A DNA stretch of 49,052 nt from Faecalicoccus pleomorphus DSM 20574 (GCF_000420345.1 NZ_ATUT01000016.1:1-49052), one strand, 5' to 3'. Numbered from the stretch's first letter, positions 16,905-25,974 are shown. The notes: generated from the sequence alone by a model not told the origin. Made by a program: numbers and translations.

Positions 16905-17927
16905 TTAGTTTCCCTTTCCCTTCAAATATTTTCGGTTTTCTTCCTGAACCATTTCAAATCCTTTTGCCAGATCCTGTTTGACACAGGCAATAGAATCTTT
17001 GACCGGATAGCCTCGTAAAGGATCAAGCTTATCTGCACAAAATATGATCATCGCATAGGGATCATGACTCGTGCCTAAGACATGATGGTAGATTGCATGA
17101 CTGATTTGATCATCGTGTATGTAGAAAACACGTTTAATGATCTCACTCCCAACAAACCCATGCCATACCGCAACCGGATATTTTTTGTTTTCCTGACAGA
17201 TACAATCCATCCATGGCTCCATGACCTCTTTGGAAAGATTTTTGGCCACATCATGAAACAGGCCGATATAGTATGCCTTTTGTGTATCCAGACCATGGGC
17301 TTTGGCAAACTCCTCACAGAGATGAGCAACAGAAACACTGTGCGAGAATCGTTTTGGACTCACTCTTTCCTTAATAAAGTCTTTGACATACAAACGATGT
17401 TGATAAATATATCGCAAGACTTCTTCATCCAGGTAATTTAATTTATTTCCTCTTCGTATTTCACTGCTGGAAACCGGCATCGGCTCCATATGAAACTGTT
17501 GAATCGGATATTTTGTTTGGACAAGCTTTCCATCACGATCAAAGCAGACAAAGTGTGCCAGCTGTACTAAACGATCCGGATCCTTCCAAAGATCAAACTG
17601 TTCCAACTGGTCATTACCAATCAGCCAGTAAAATGTATAAGATGGATACTGCTTGTGCAAAGCTTCCAGCGTATCGATCGTATAGCTGGTTCCTTCTCTT
17701 TGCATCTCGATCGGATTGACTTTAAATTGTGGAAAATCGGCTAATGCGATCTTTAACATCGCAAGACGATCCGTATCCGATGTCAAAATACGATCCTTTA
17801 GCGGCGTTTTCTTGGCAGGAATAAACCAAACTTCATCCACCTTTAAGACCTGCACGGCCTCTTTTGCCATTTGCAGATGTCCATAGTGAACCGGGTCAAA
17901 GCTACCGCCTAATAATGCGATTTTCAT
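16905..17927 (-). CDS. nadD-yqeK: Fused nicotinate-nucleotide adenylyltransferase (NadD) and YqeK HD hydrolase
   Basis: A single 340-residue frame. Residues 1 to about 185 are NadD: GGSFDPVHYGHL nucleotidyltransferase motif, EVWFIPAKKTPLK and the SSSEIRRG signature. NadD forms deamido-NAD from nicotinate mononucleotide plus ATP. Residues from about 190 form a YqeK HD domain: HSVSVAHLCEEFA, GLFHDVAKNL, HGFVGSEI and CADKLDP. YqeK hydrolyses Ap4A to two ADP. Elsewhere these are adjacent genes; fused forms are known in Mollicutes and Erysipelotrichia-type genomes. It supplies the step after NadC in NAD synthesis. It overlaps yhbY by 4 bases. Confidence 0.93.
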   Translation of the reverse strand: MKIALLGGSFDPVHYGHLQMAKEAVQVLKVDEVWFIPAKKTPLKDRILTSDTDRLAMLKIALADFPQFKVNPIEMQREGTSYTIDTLEALHKQYPSYTFYWLIGNDQLEQFDLWKDPDRLVQLAHFVCFDRDGKLVQTKYPIQQFHMEPMPVSSSEIRRGNKLNYLDEEVLRYIYQHRLYVKDFIKERVSPKRFSHSVSVAHLCEEFAKAHGLDTQKAYYIGLFHDVAKNLSKEVMEPWMDCICQENKKYPVAVWHGFVGSEIIKRVFYIHDDQISHAIYHHVLGTSHDPYAMIIFCADKLDPLRGYPVKDSIACVKQDLAKGFEMVQEENRKYLKGKGN

Positions 17928-18214
17928 TTCTTTAAACCTAACTTATTTTCTTTGCTTCTGCGATACAGAACAAAAGTACGCCCTACGATATGAATGATCT
18001 CACTGTGTGTTTGCGAAGAACATTCAATTGCTGCCTCTCGAACATCGATTGGACTTGTCTTCAACAAAGAGCATTTGACAAGCTCATGCGCCTCCAGAGA
18101 ATCATTCAGGGATTTGATCATATTATAGCTAAGTCCATCCTTCCCAATTTGAAAAAGTGGACGATACGACATACTTAATTTACGAAGTGTTTTTTTATTT
18201 TGTGCACTGATCAT
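17924..18214 (-). CDS. yhbY: YhbY-family RNA-binding protein (CRM domain)
   Basis: A 96-residue CRS1/YhbY (CRM) domain protein: LRKLSMSYRPLFQIGKDGL, the LVKCSLLK segment and the GRTFVLYRRS ending. YhbY binds pre-50S particles and helps ribosome assembly. It is the yqeI position of the Bacillus string. Its start overlaps the yqeH stop by one base (TAATG) and its end overlaps nadD. Confidence 0.94.
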   Translation of the reverse strand: MISAQNKKTLRKLSMSYRPLFQIGKDGLSYNMIKSLNDSLEAHELVKCSLLKTSPIDVREAAIECSSQTHSEIIHIVGRTFVLYRRSKENKLGLKK

Positions 18215-19293
18215 TAAATCATCGCCTTTCTAAATGTTACTTGAATTCCTTTATGAACACGTACATACACATCTTGTATGGCACCACTGACACAAAACCA
18301 GCCTAAACCATGAATCACCACATCCATTTTTCCGTCCTCTTTCATCGGTGAATGAAAAGTATGCATGGTCAAAAGTGAGGTATCCACACAAGGTACAAGC
18401 ATTTCATTTAAATGTTTCTGCCATAAGGCATCGGCGTTGGAAAGCTTTCCTCGATGAATCGGCAGACTTCTGGAAAAATAGCCGACCACCGTTGCCTTTC
18501 CTTTGACCACAACATCCAATCTAGCCAGGCCGCCTACCGCATAGCTTTGATCTTCAAAGATCTGCGACACCAAAGGACGAATCGGTTTGACCGGTATCAC
18601 GGATTTTAAGTCTTTTGGCTGTAATATAGTCAAAATACTGTGTTTATTTTCAATACCCGGTGAATCATAGATCGTATAATCTTCCTGTACCAGCGGAACC
18701 AGATCCAGTGTCGTCCCCGGATTTCTGGAAATCGTTAGATCTTTTGAAGCCATTAATCGATTTAAGATGGTTGATTTTCCGGCATTGGCCACACCCATAA
18801 AAATTACATCTTTTCCACGCCTGTACTTTTGAATGGCGGTTACGATACGAGAAAGATTTCGTGTACTTTCCTCATCATGTTTTAAAAGATAACCACAGAT
18901 CAGTATCTCCTTGACCTGAATGCCTTCTTCTTTCAAACGCTCCTGTACAAAAGCCAGGATTTTTTCATCACTGAGCGTACTTGGCAATACATCTCTTTTG
19001 GTCAAGATCATGATGATATCCTTGCCAGGAAGCTTTTGATTTAATCGAGAGATCATACTGGCTTCAAAGGTAAACAAATCCACGATCCAGAAAACCGTTC
19101 CCTCAATCTTATTGATCTTTTCCAAGGTCTGATTGGATTCGATTCCCTGCTGCATATTGATCGTGACTTCTCCATAATGGCGAATTTTATAACAACGTTG
19201 ACAAAAATTGGCGTCTAATGTCGGAACATATCCCAACCCGTTTGGATCCTCATTCTGCAGTGCTATACCGCATCCTTTACAGTATTTAGCCAT
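18214..19293 (-). CDS. yqeH: Circularly permuted ribosome-assembly GTPase YqeH
   Basis: A 359-residue YqeH. An N-terminal zinc finger (YCKGCG...FCQRC) is followed by a circularly permuted GTPase: G4 ILTKRDVLP, G5-like ICGYLL, G1 GVANAGKSTILN, G2/switch NPGTTLD and G3 DSPG. It is needed for 30S subunit assembly. ATG 19293 follows GGAG at good spacing and starts MAKYCKGCG; the frame to 19317 is an upstream extension. It overlaps yqeG by 8 bases. The aroE gene found between yqeH and yqeI in Bacillus is absent here. Confidence 0.95.
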   Translation of the reverse strand: MAKYCKGCGIALQNEDPNGLGYVPTLDANFCQRCYKIRHYGEVTINMQQGIESNQTLEKINKIEGTVFWIVDLFTFEASMISRLNQKLPGKDIIMILTKRDVLPSTLSDEKILAFVQERLKEEGIQVKEILICGYLLKHDEESTRNLSRIVTAIQKYRRGKDVIFMGVANAGKSTILNRLMASKDLTISRNPGTTLDLVPLVQEDYTIYDSPGIENKHSILTILQPKDLKSVIPVKPIRPLVSQIFEDQSYAVGGLARLDVVVKGKATVVGYFSRSLPIHRGKLSNADALWQKHLNEMLVPCVDTSLLTMHTFHSPMKEDGKMDVVIHGLGWFCVSGAIQDVYVRVHKGIQVTFRKAMI

Positions 19294-19807
19294 CAAATTC
19301 TCCTTTCCGGAAACCACTTTTTTCTAAATGCTTAAAAACTAAATTTTCAAATTTACGTGTGAATTTGGTCGAAGATCGATCGATTTTAGAGATTGGCGCT
19401 GTCAAGATCGTATAAATTCCGGCCAAATGGCCGCCTAACATATCGGTAAACAGCTGATCACCTAAAATCGCGACTTCTTTTTTGGTATAGCCATGTGCCT
19501 TAATGACCTTCCAGAATTTAAAAGGCAACGGCTTTAAAGACAAATAATAGACTTGTGAAACATGAAGATCCCTGGCAAAGCGAAACGCTCTTTTTTTAGA
19601 AGCATTGGAATACAATGCGACTTCAATGCCATGTGCCTTGATGCGATCGATAAACGCCACCACTTTGGCATTCGGCACTGCTTCATTATAGGCCATCAGC
19701 GTATTATCAATATCGCATAACAACAATCGGATCCCTGCTCTTTTCAATCGATCTATATCCATTGCCTGAAAGCTAGAAATATAGTAATCCGGTTTAAATA
19801 ATGACAT
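19286..19807 (-). CDS. yqeG: YqeG-family HAD phosphatase
   Basis: A 173-residue HAD-IIIA phosphatase of the YqeG/Gep4 family. HAD motif I is LLCDIDNTLM (nucleophile Asp), motif II ALYSNAS, and the motif III/IV region VAILGDQLFTDMLGG. It is related to phosphatidylglycerophosphate phosphatases; the bacterial substrate is not certain. The start ATG 19807 has AAGGAGG upstream. It overlaps yqeH, as usual in Firmicutes. Confidence 0.9.
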   Translation of the reverse strand: MSLFKPDYYISSFQAMDIDRLKRAGIRLLLCDIDNTLMAYNEAVPNAKVVAFIDRIKAHGIEVALYSNASKKRAFRFARDLHVSQVYYLSLKPLPFKFWKVIKAHGYTKKEVAILGDQLFTDMLGGHLAGIYTILTAPISKIDRSSTKFTRKFENLVFKHLEKSGFRKGEFDG

Positions 19808-19832
19808 AGCGCCTCCTTTTTTCTTACCTATT

Positions 19833-21398
19833 TTATAGTGGTTTCGCAAAAGATTCAATCATCTTTTCCGCACATTTGATTCCATCAATGGCACTGGTCA
19901 TGATTCCTCCGGCATAGCCCGATCCTTCTCCACAAGGATAGATACCTTGAATATTAGACTGCAAAGAGGCATCCCTGACAAGTCTTACACTGGAGCTGCT
20001 TCTGGATTCGACAGCACTTAAAACGGCATCCTGCAGGCTGAAGCCCGGCATTCGTTTTTCAAAATATAATAATCCCTCATGTAAAGCGGCATTGACAGCC
20101 GGACTAAACAGCTGATTCAGATCCACAAAAGTCGTCTTTCTTTGATAGGTCGGAAGCACATTTCCAAAACCGGTGGAAATTCGATTAGCCAGATAATCCT
20201 TGCTGAGCTGCACACAGGCTCGATAGTCCTTGGCCATCGCAAAGGCTTTTTTCTCTAATTGCTCCTGATATTCCAGGCCGGCAAACAGATGCGTTCCATA
20301 ATCGGATGCATTGACTTGAACCAACAATGCACTGTTGGCATTTTCACCACTTCGATCAGCATAGCTCATGCCATTGATCACTAATTGTCCGATCGATGAA
20401 GAACTTGGGATCACATAACCGCCCGGACACATACAGAAGGAATAAACACCTTTTTGATTTTGTGCCGTCATAGAAAGCTGATAACGAGCTGGCCGAAAAC
20501 GATCATCTTCGGCCATTTCACGTAAGATAGACCGATCAACAAAGGATTGTTTATGCTCGATACGCACACCGACGGCAAACGGTTTATTTTCGATGATCAT
20601 TCCTCTTTTGGCACACATACGTACCGTATCTGTGGCACTATGGCCTATACATAAGATCAGCTGTTCACAGAGAATTCTTCCTTTTGATGTTTCTATCGCA
20701 TGCAGTTTTCCATCTTCTAAGATCAAATCTTGTAAAGCAGTATCATAATAGAAAGTACCACCCAAAGTTTCGATCGTCTCTTGCAGCTTCTTTAATACTG
20801 GTACGAAGCCATCAGTTCCTATATGTGGATGTGCATCGATCAAAATATCCGGATCAGCACCCATTTCAACCAGTTCTTCCAGCACCTTTCTAGCTCTGGC
20901 ATCTTTTGACCTTGTTGTCAGTTTTCCGTCACTAAAAGCTCCGGCGCCTCCCTGACCAAACTGTACATTGCACTCCGGATCAAGATCATCGCCATTCCAA
21001 AATGCCTGTACGACTTTTTGCCTGCGATCGATCTGACTGCCTCGCTCCAGGACGATTGGCTTATAGCCTTGTCTTGCCAACAGTAAAGCCGCAAACATTC
21101 CGGATGGACCAAAGCCGACCACTACGGGACGATGTTTTAAAGGCATGGTTCCGCAAGGAACATTGACATACGTTTCATCCGGTGTCACACTTACATCCCT
21201 CAGCTTTAAAAAGCGCTCTTCTTTTCGCACACAGGCATCGACAATATACGAAAAAAGGATCTTTTGATGACGAGCATCGATGCTTCTTCGATGAATCTGC
21301 CACGATAAAAGATCTTTTTTTGAAATATGAAGTTTTTTTAAGATCTGTGTCTCAATCTCATTTTCATTCAGACACTTGATTTGAGTAATTCGTATCAT
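19833..21398 (-). CDS. COG2509-type FAD-dependent dehydrogenase
   Basis: A 521-residue flavoprotein. An N-terminal segment of about 90 residues (KKLHISKKDLLSWQIHRRSIDAR) precedes the FAD-binding VVGFGPSGMFAALLLARQGYKPIVLERG. QFGQGGAGAFSDGKLTTR and the C-terminal FAD motif GIYPCGEGSGYAGGI follow. COG2509 proteins are widespread in Firmicutes and annotated as uncharacterised NAD(P)/FAD-dependent dehydrogenases; the reaction is unknown. The gene overlaps the upstream membrane protein by 4 bases and precedes yqeG by 25 bases, so it links the cell-wall genes and the housekeeping string into one operon. Confidence 0.88.
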   Translation of the reverse strand: MIRITQIKCLNENEIETQILKKLHISKKDLLSWQIHRRSIDARHQKILFSYIVDACVRKEERFLKLRDVSVTPDETYVNVPCGTMPLKHRPVVVGFGPSGMFAALLLARQGYKPIVLERGSQIDRRQKVVQAFWNGDDLDPECNVQFGQGGAGAFSDGKLTTRSKDARARKVLEELVEMGADPDILIDAHPHIGTDGFVPVLKKLQETIETLGGTFYYDTALQDLILEDGKLHAIETSKGRILCEQLILCIGHSATDTVRMCAKRGMIIENKPFAVGVRIEHKQSFVDRSILREMAEDDRFRPARYQLSMTAQNQKGVYSFCMCPGGYVIPSSSSIGQLVINGMSYADRSGENANSALLVQVNASDYGTHLFAGLEYQEQLEKKAFAMAKDYRACVQLSKDYLANRISTGFGNVLPTYQRKTTFVDLNQLFSPAVNAALHEGLLYFEKRMPGFSLQDAVLSAVESRSSSSVRLVRDASLQSNIQGIYPCGEGSGYAGGIMTSAIDGIKCAEKMIESFAKPL

Positions 21399-22405
21399 AC
21401 TAAATGCTCTAACAGCGGCACCCTTTCTTTATATCGGATCACTAAAGTCGCAAAGATCTGCGAGCAGGCAATCGTCAGAAAATAGACAACGATATGTGCA
21501 TTTGGTAAAAGCGACAACAACGGCTGGGCAAATAAAATATGCACAGTATAGATCAACAAGGAATCTTCCCGCAAGCTTCGATACGATGGCTTATAGGCGA
21601 TCTTGGATGTCAACAGGCAATTTCCCAAAAAGAAGGTAGCCGGGATCAAGCTTAAATACATGCAGGCCAAATCATGCATCATACCGGTCAAGATATAAAG
21701 GGTCACTTCGATCACCAACAACGCAAAGCTAATCACAAATGCCAACTGTGCCACACGGCATGGAATTCGCCTTGTCTTGGCCAACAACATCCCAATGCCG
21801 ATAAAGATCGGCGCGAAGAAGAAACCGTTTCTTGCGGTCGTCATGGTCTTTGTGAAAAAACTGAATAAAAAACTGATAAACGGAATCTGTTCCCACAAAG
21901 GCGCATAAATATTTAAAAGATAGCCGATTCCATACAATAATAACGCAATCTTCAAGGTAAACAACATACCCTTTTTATGATACAGGTAATACACGATCAA
22001 CGTTCCTGTCATTAAGGCCGGTAAAAACCATAAATGATAATACGAACCGTTTAAAAGAAAATCACGTAAATACGAAAAGATTCCCATCCAGCCCGATTGC
22101 GCCTGTACATAATTGTAGATCGTATAAGGCAAATAGATTACGGTCCAGATCAAATAAATTTTTAATAAGCGAAATAAATACTTTTTTAAAACATCCTTAT
22201 CTTCTTCCTCATTATGAATCTTACGAAATAGAAAATATCCACTGATCATAAAGAAGAAAGGAACGGCCAGACGACAGATCGTCTGGATAAAATACGTATT
22301 CAACATTTCATTGATATCAATGAAAGGAAACGTATGGATACAAACAACTAATAAAGCACTGACATACTTTGCGATATCAACAGCAGCGTACTGCTTCTTC
22401 ACCAT
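21395..22405 (-). CDS. Acyltransferase-3 family membrane protein resembling the VanT N-terminal domain
   Basis: A 336-residue protein with about ten membrane helices. Motifs: DIAKYVSALLVVCIHTFPF, CRLAVPFFFMISGYFLF, LLNGSYYHLWFLPALMTGTL and ARNGFFFAPIFIGIGMLL. These match, by recollection, the membrane domain of VanT serine racemases, where it is fused to the racemase and thought to bring in L-serine. Here it is a separate gene starting 1 base after a racemase gene. General Acyl_transf_3 members (OatA-like) modify cell-wall sugars, so that is the alternative. A GGAGAG site precedes ATG 22405. Confidence 0.8.
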   Translation of the reverse strand: MVKKQYAAVDIAKYVSALLVVCIHTFPFIDINEMLNTYFIQTICRLAVPFFFMISGYFLFRKIHNEEEDKDVLKKYLFRLLKIYLIWTVIYLPYTIYNYVQAQSGWMGIFSYLRDFLLNGSYYHLWFLPALMTGTLIVYYLYHKKGMLFTLKIALLLYGIGYLLNIYAPLWEQIPFISFLFSFFTKTMTTARNGFFFAPIFIGIGMLLAKTRRIPCRVAQLAFVISFALLVIEVTLYILTGMMHDLACMYLSLIPATFFLGNCLLTSKIAYKPSYRSLREDSLLIYTVHILFAQPLLSLLPNAHIVVYFLTIACSQIFATLVIRYKERVPLLEHLV

Positions 22406-22406
22406 T

Positions 22407-23561
22407 TTATTTTTCTCTCCTTCTTAATCGGGGAACTCTTCCGGCAATATCTGACAAAGTTTCATTGTTGATAGAATGCGATTTTCTTGAAATCTCATCA
22501 ATCGTAACTCGATGATCACCTTGCCTACCCACAAGTACGACAACATCCCCCTCTTTCACGTCATCGACCTGTGTCACATCGACCATACACTGATCCATGC
22601 ATACATTGCCGATAATCGGACATTTCTGTCCATGAATCAAAACTTCTAAACCACAATTCGATACTAAACGATGCAGTCCATCGGCATAGCCGACAGAAAC
22701 CGTAGCAACCTTCGTTGGTTTCGTGGCGATAAAATGTCGCCCATAGCTGACACTCTGCCCTTTTTGGATCCACTTGACCAAGCTGACATTGGCATACCAG
22801 CTAAGAATCGGAATAAAATCCGGTTTAGAGGCAATCGGAATCGCATCATCACTTGTAACGCCCATATACAACAACCCCGGACGACAATAATCCATCTTTA
22901 GGTCCCCATAATTCAATATCCCATAGCTATTCTGGATATGACGGATTCCCGGATTGATTCCTTCTTTTCTTAAATTGTCGCACACTTCTTCAAACAGTTC
23001 GATCTGTTTCTTGGTAAATGCGGCACTTTCCTGTCCCAGATCATCACTGACCGGAAAATGCGAGAAAATTCCTTCGACTATAAGGTGCTCCATTCGATAT
23101 TCGGCAAGAATCTGATCCATATTCTTTTCCTGTACCTGATAAATCACACCCGTTCGACACATACCGGTATCCACCTTACAATGACAGCGGATCTTTGTTC
23201 CGGCCTCTTTGGCATAGGCATCCAGCTTTTGTGCATAGTCATACGATACTAACGACTGAATGATGTTTTCTTCTATAAGGTAATGAAAATGCTCCGGCGG
23301 TGTATAGCCAAGGATCAAGATAGAATCATGAATCCCGTTTTGACGTAAATGAAGCGCTTCATCCACACTGCTTACCCCGAAAAAATCAACACCGACCTTT
23401 TGTAGAGCCTTAGCACATTCCACATCACCATGTCCATACGCATTGGCTTTGACGATGCCCATGATCTTTGTATCGCCCACAAGCTTTTGAATTTCTTCGA
23501 CATTGTGTGCAATCGCAGCATAATCAATTTCTGTCCAGCACCGGCTGTAGCTTTCTAACAT
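22407..23561 (-). CDS. Alanine racemase family protein, possibly serine racemase (VanT-like)
   Basis: A 384-residue PLP racemase. The PLP lysine is Lys38 in IMGIVKANAYGHG; SVSYGRHF carries the second catalytic Tyr and CMDQCMVDVT is the standard Alr loop. The stretches ILGYTPPEHFHYL, IIQSLVSYDYA and HIQNSYGILNYGDL recall VanT racemase domains more than housekeeping Alr. The residue before RVPR, a Tyr in Bacillus Alr, is Gly here, though this site varies. It supplies D-Ala and/or D-Ser for the ligase gene it overlaps by 7 bases. Whether it prefers Ala or Ser cannot be read with certainty. Confidence 0.85.
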   Translation of the reverse strand: MLESYSRCWTEIDYAAIAHNVEEIQKLVGDTKIMGIVKANAYGHGDVECAKALQKVGVDFFGVSSVDEALHLRQNGIHDSILILGYTPPEHFHYLIEENIIQSLVSYDYAQKLDAYAKEAGTKIRCHCKVDTGMCRTGVIYQVQEKNMDQILAEYRMEHLIVEGIFSHFPVSDDLGQESAAFTKKQIELFEEVCDNLRKEGINPGIRHIQNSYGILNYGDLKMDYCRPGLLYMGVTSDDAIPIASKPDFIPILSWYANVSLVKWIQKGQSVSYGRHFIATKPTKVATVSVGYADGLHRLVSNCGLEVLIHGQKCPIIGNVCMDQCMVDVTQVDDVKEGDVVVLVGRQGDHRVTIDEISRKSHSINNETLSDIAGRVPRLRRREK

Positions 23562-24610
23562 ACGCCGACCTTCCTTTGCATGGCCAGTTCAATCAAACGG
23601 TCAATCAGATCCGGAAATGCAAGTCCGGCTTCTTTCATCATGGAAGGATAACGACTGGTTGCCGTAAAGCCCGGAATCGTATTCAGTTCGTTTAAGATGA
23701 CTTCACCTTCGGTTGTCAAAAACATATCGACACGAGCCAGACCGGTACAATTCATCGCACGATAGGTACGATACGCAAGCGCCTGTGCTTCCTTAAACTG
23801 TTTTTCATCGATCCTTGCCGGACAGATGATATCGGCGCCTTTATCTTCGTACTTACCTTCAAAATCAAAGATGCTTCCGGCAATCTGTATCTCATCGACA
23901 CTGCCGCAAAAAACTGTTTCATTTCCCATGACAGCACAACCGATTTCAAAGCCTTCAATGGCTTTTTCCACCAGGATCTTTCCTCTGCCATCATAGTAAA
24001 ACGCATCCTGACAAGCATCTTCAAAGTCTTCTTTTTTCTCTACTTTATGCACACCGTAGCTGCTTCCCGCATTACATGGTTTGATGATCCAAGGTAATGG
24101 AATCTTTGCTTCGATTTCTTCAAAGCTGGGATTATCGCCCCATTTTTTCAAACAGACATAGTCTGCACAAGGAATGTTGGCTTCCTTACACAAAATGTGC
24201 ATGATTTCTTTATCCATGCTGATAGCTGAGCTCATCACATCGCAGCCAACATAATGAATGTTCATCAGCTCCAGCAAGCCCTGCATACAGCCATCTTCTC
24301 CGTTTTTTCCATGCAGGATCGGAAAGGCTACATCGATATCTATTTTCTGCTCCGGCTTTTCCAGGCTGATCACACCCTTATGGATAAAAGCACAAGGTGT
24401 ACAAGAACCTTCCTTTTTCCATGTATCATGTTCTATATCTTCAATGCTTCCATCATATAAATAAAAGATTCCATCGGAATCGATCCCAATCAAAATCAAA
24501 TTATAGTTCTCCTGACGAATCTGACGCAAAAAAGAACCTGCCGAATGTAAAGAAACAGAATATTCCGAACTCTGTCCTCCAAATAAAACCGCAAGATTTA
24601 ATTTATTCAT
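23555..24610 (-). CDS. D-alanine-D-X ligase, VanG-like (D-Ala-D-Ala or D-Ala-D-Ser ligase)
   Basis: A 351-residue ATP-grasp ligase. LAVLFGGQSSEYSVSLHSA has EYSVS where Ddl and VanA have EHEVS; VanG-type enzymes have an EYEVS form. Other segments, AFPILHGKNGEDGCMQG, GCDVMSSAISMDK, VDEIQIAGSIFDFEGKY with ICPARID, and NELNTIPGFTATSRYP, align closely with VanG as I remember it. Such enzymes make the depsi/dipeptide ending of the peptidoglycan stem; VanG/VanC types make D-Ala-D-Ser, lowering glycopeptide affinity. ATG 24610 follows AAGGGG. It lies between murF and the racemase. D-Ser specificity is inferred. Confidence 0.85.
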   Translation of the reverse strand: MNKLNLAVLFGGQSSEYSVSLHSAGSFLRQIRQENYNLILIGIDSDGIFYLYDGSIEDIEHDTWKKEGSCTPCAFIHKGVISLEKPEQKIDIDVAFPILHGKNGEDGCMQGLLELMNIHYVGCDVMSSAISMDKEIMHILCKEANIPCADYVCLKKWGDNPSFEEIEAKIPLPWIIKPCNAGSSYGVHKVEKKEDFEDACQDAFYYDGRGKILVEKAIEGFEIGCAVMGNETVFCGSVDEIQIAGSIFDFEGKYEDKGADIICPARIDEKQFKEAQALAYRTYRAMNCTGLARVDMFLTTEGEVILNELNTIPGFTATSRYPSMMKEAGLAFPDLIDRLIELAMQRKVGVC

Positions 24611-24612
24611 TT

Positions 24613-25974
24613 CTATTCCCCTTTCAAGGCACTGACAACTTCGTCCATAGCCATAGCTCTTGAGCCCTTGATTAAAATCGCACAATCTTGATCTTTATAT
24701 TTCCGTAATGCTTCTATCATTTCTTCCTTGGTTTCAAACCAGGCTTTTTCTTTGCCCCGGAAGCCTTCTACCGTAAATTTCGTTAACGGTCCATATCCAT
24801 ACAGCACATCTATATTCTTAATCGAGGCATATTCGCCAATTTGCAGATGGAGATCTTTTTCGGTCGGTCCTAAATCCAGCATATCCGCCAGACAGGCAAT
24901 GCGAAAAGACACCGGCAGACTCTCTAGTGCATCGATTGCGGCTTTGGCACTCTCCGGATTAGATTTATACGAATCATCCAGTATCATATAGCCATTGGCC
25001 TTAACAAGCTGCATACGCATCTTTGTCATTGTTAAATGTTGAAGACCATATAAGATCGACTCTTGTTTCAAACCACAATACAGTCCAATATAAATACACG
25101 GTAACGCATTAGAAGCCTGAATCGCACCTAATGAATGAAGAATCACTTTCTGATCCAAACAAGAGCAGGTAAATTCAATGTGATCTTCCTTAGTTTCAAT
25201 ATCTGATGTCAGGATCACATCACCGCCACATCCAAAAGAAACGATTTTCTTGGAAGGATCGATCTGCATTTCCTGTAAGCATTCATCGATTTCCGGACTT
25301 GTCTTATCATATAAAAACAAACCGTTTGGCTTTAAATTCTCCAGAATTTCCAGCTTTGCCTGGGCAATTTGTTTTTTCCCGCCCAGATTTTCCATATGAG
25401 CACTGCCAATCGTCGTGATCACTGAAATATCCGGTGGAGCAATCGAACATAAAAACTCGATTTCTCCTTTATTTTCCATACCCATTTCCAAAATGGCCAC
25501 TTCAATATCCGCATCAAAATCCAGAACCGTTAAAGGCAAACCGATCTCATTGTTTCGATTTCCCTGGGTCTTCTGTGTTTTCTTCTCCTGTGAAAAAATA
25601 GAATACAACATATCTTTACAGCTTGTCTTCCCGTTCGATCCGGTCACGGCAATCACCTTACACGATAAAGACTGTAAATAGGCTTTGGCCAATTGTTGTA
25701 AAGCCTGTGTTGTATCTTCTACCAGAACCAATGCCATATCTTCAGGATATGGCTTATGATCCTTTTGCCAAAGACTGGCTTTGCATCCAGCTTTGCGAAC
25801 ACTATCCACAAAGCTATGACCATCGACTCTTTGCCCCAATATGGGAATATAAAGATTCTCCGGTCTTACTTCTCTTGAATCTATACAAACACCATGGATC
25901 CTAAAATCGCTCTCATCCTGGATACAAGGTGCATTTAAATACGCTGCAACTTCCTGAATGGTTTTGTTTATCAT
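24613..25974 (-). CDS. murF: UDP-MurNAc-tripeptide:D-alanyl-D-X ligase MurF
   Basis: A 453-residue Mur ligase. The order is the MurF N-terminal domain (GVCIDSREVRPENLYIPI), P-loop VIAVTGSNGKTSCKDML, GNRNNEIGLPLTVL, ILEMGMENKGEIEFL and the C-terminal domain. It adds the terminal dipeptide to UDP-MurNAc-tripeptide in the cytoplasm. The usual YNANP signature reads YKSNP (DDSYKSNPESAKAA), which may be lineage-specific or related to the dipeptide used. It is the first gene of the twelve-gene operon, with an extended -10 promoter just upstream, and ends 2 bases before the ligase gene. Confidence 0.93.
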   Translation of the reverse strand: MINKTIQEVAAYLNAPCIQDESDFRIHGVCIDSREVRPENLYIPILGQRVDGHSFVDSVRKAGCKASLWQKDHKPYPEDMALVLVEDTTQALQQLAKAYLQSLSCKVIAVTGSNGKTSCKDMLYSIFSQEKKTQKTQGNRNNEIGLPLTVLDFDADIEVAILEMGMENKGEIEFLCSIAPPDISVITTIGSAHMENLGGKKQIAQAKLEILENLKPNGLFLYDKTSPEIDECLQEMQIDPSKKIVSFGCGGDVILTSDIETKEDHIEFTCSCLDQKVILHSLGAIQASNALPCIYIGLYCGLKQESILYGLQHLTMTKMRMQLVKANGYMILDDSYKSNPESAKAAIDALESLPVSFRIACLADMLDLGPTEKDLHLQIGEYASIKNIDVLYGYGPLTKFTVEGFRGKEKAWFETKEEMIEALRKYKDQDCAILIKGSRAMAMDEVVSALKGE

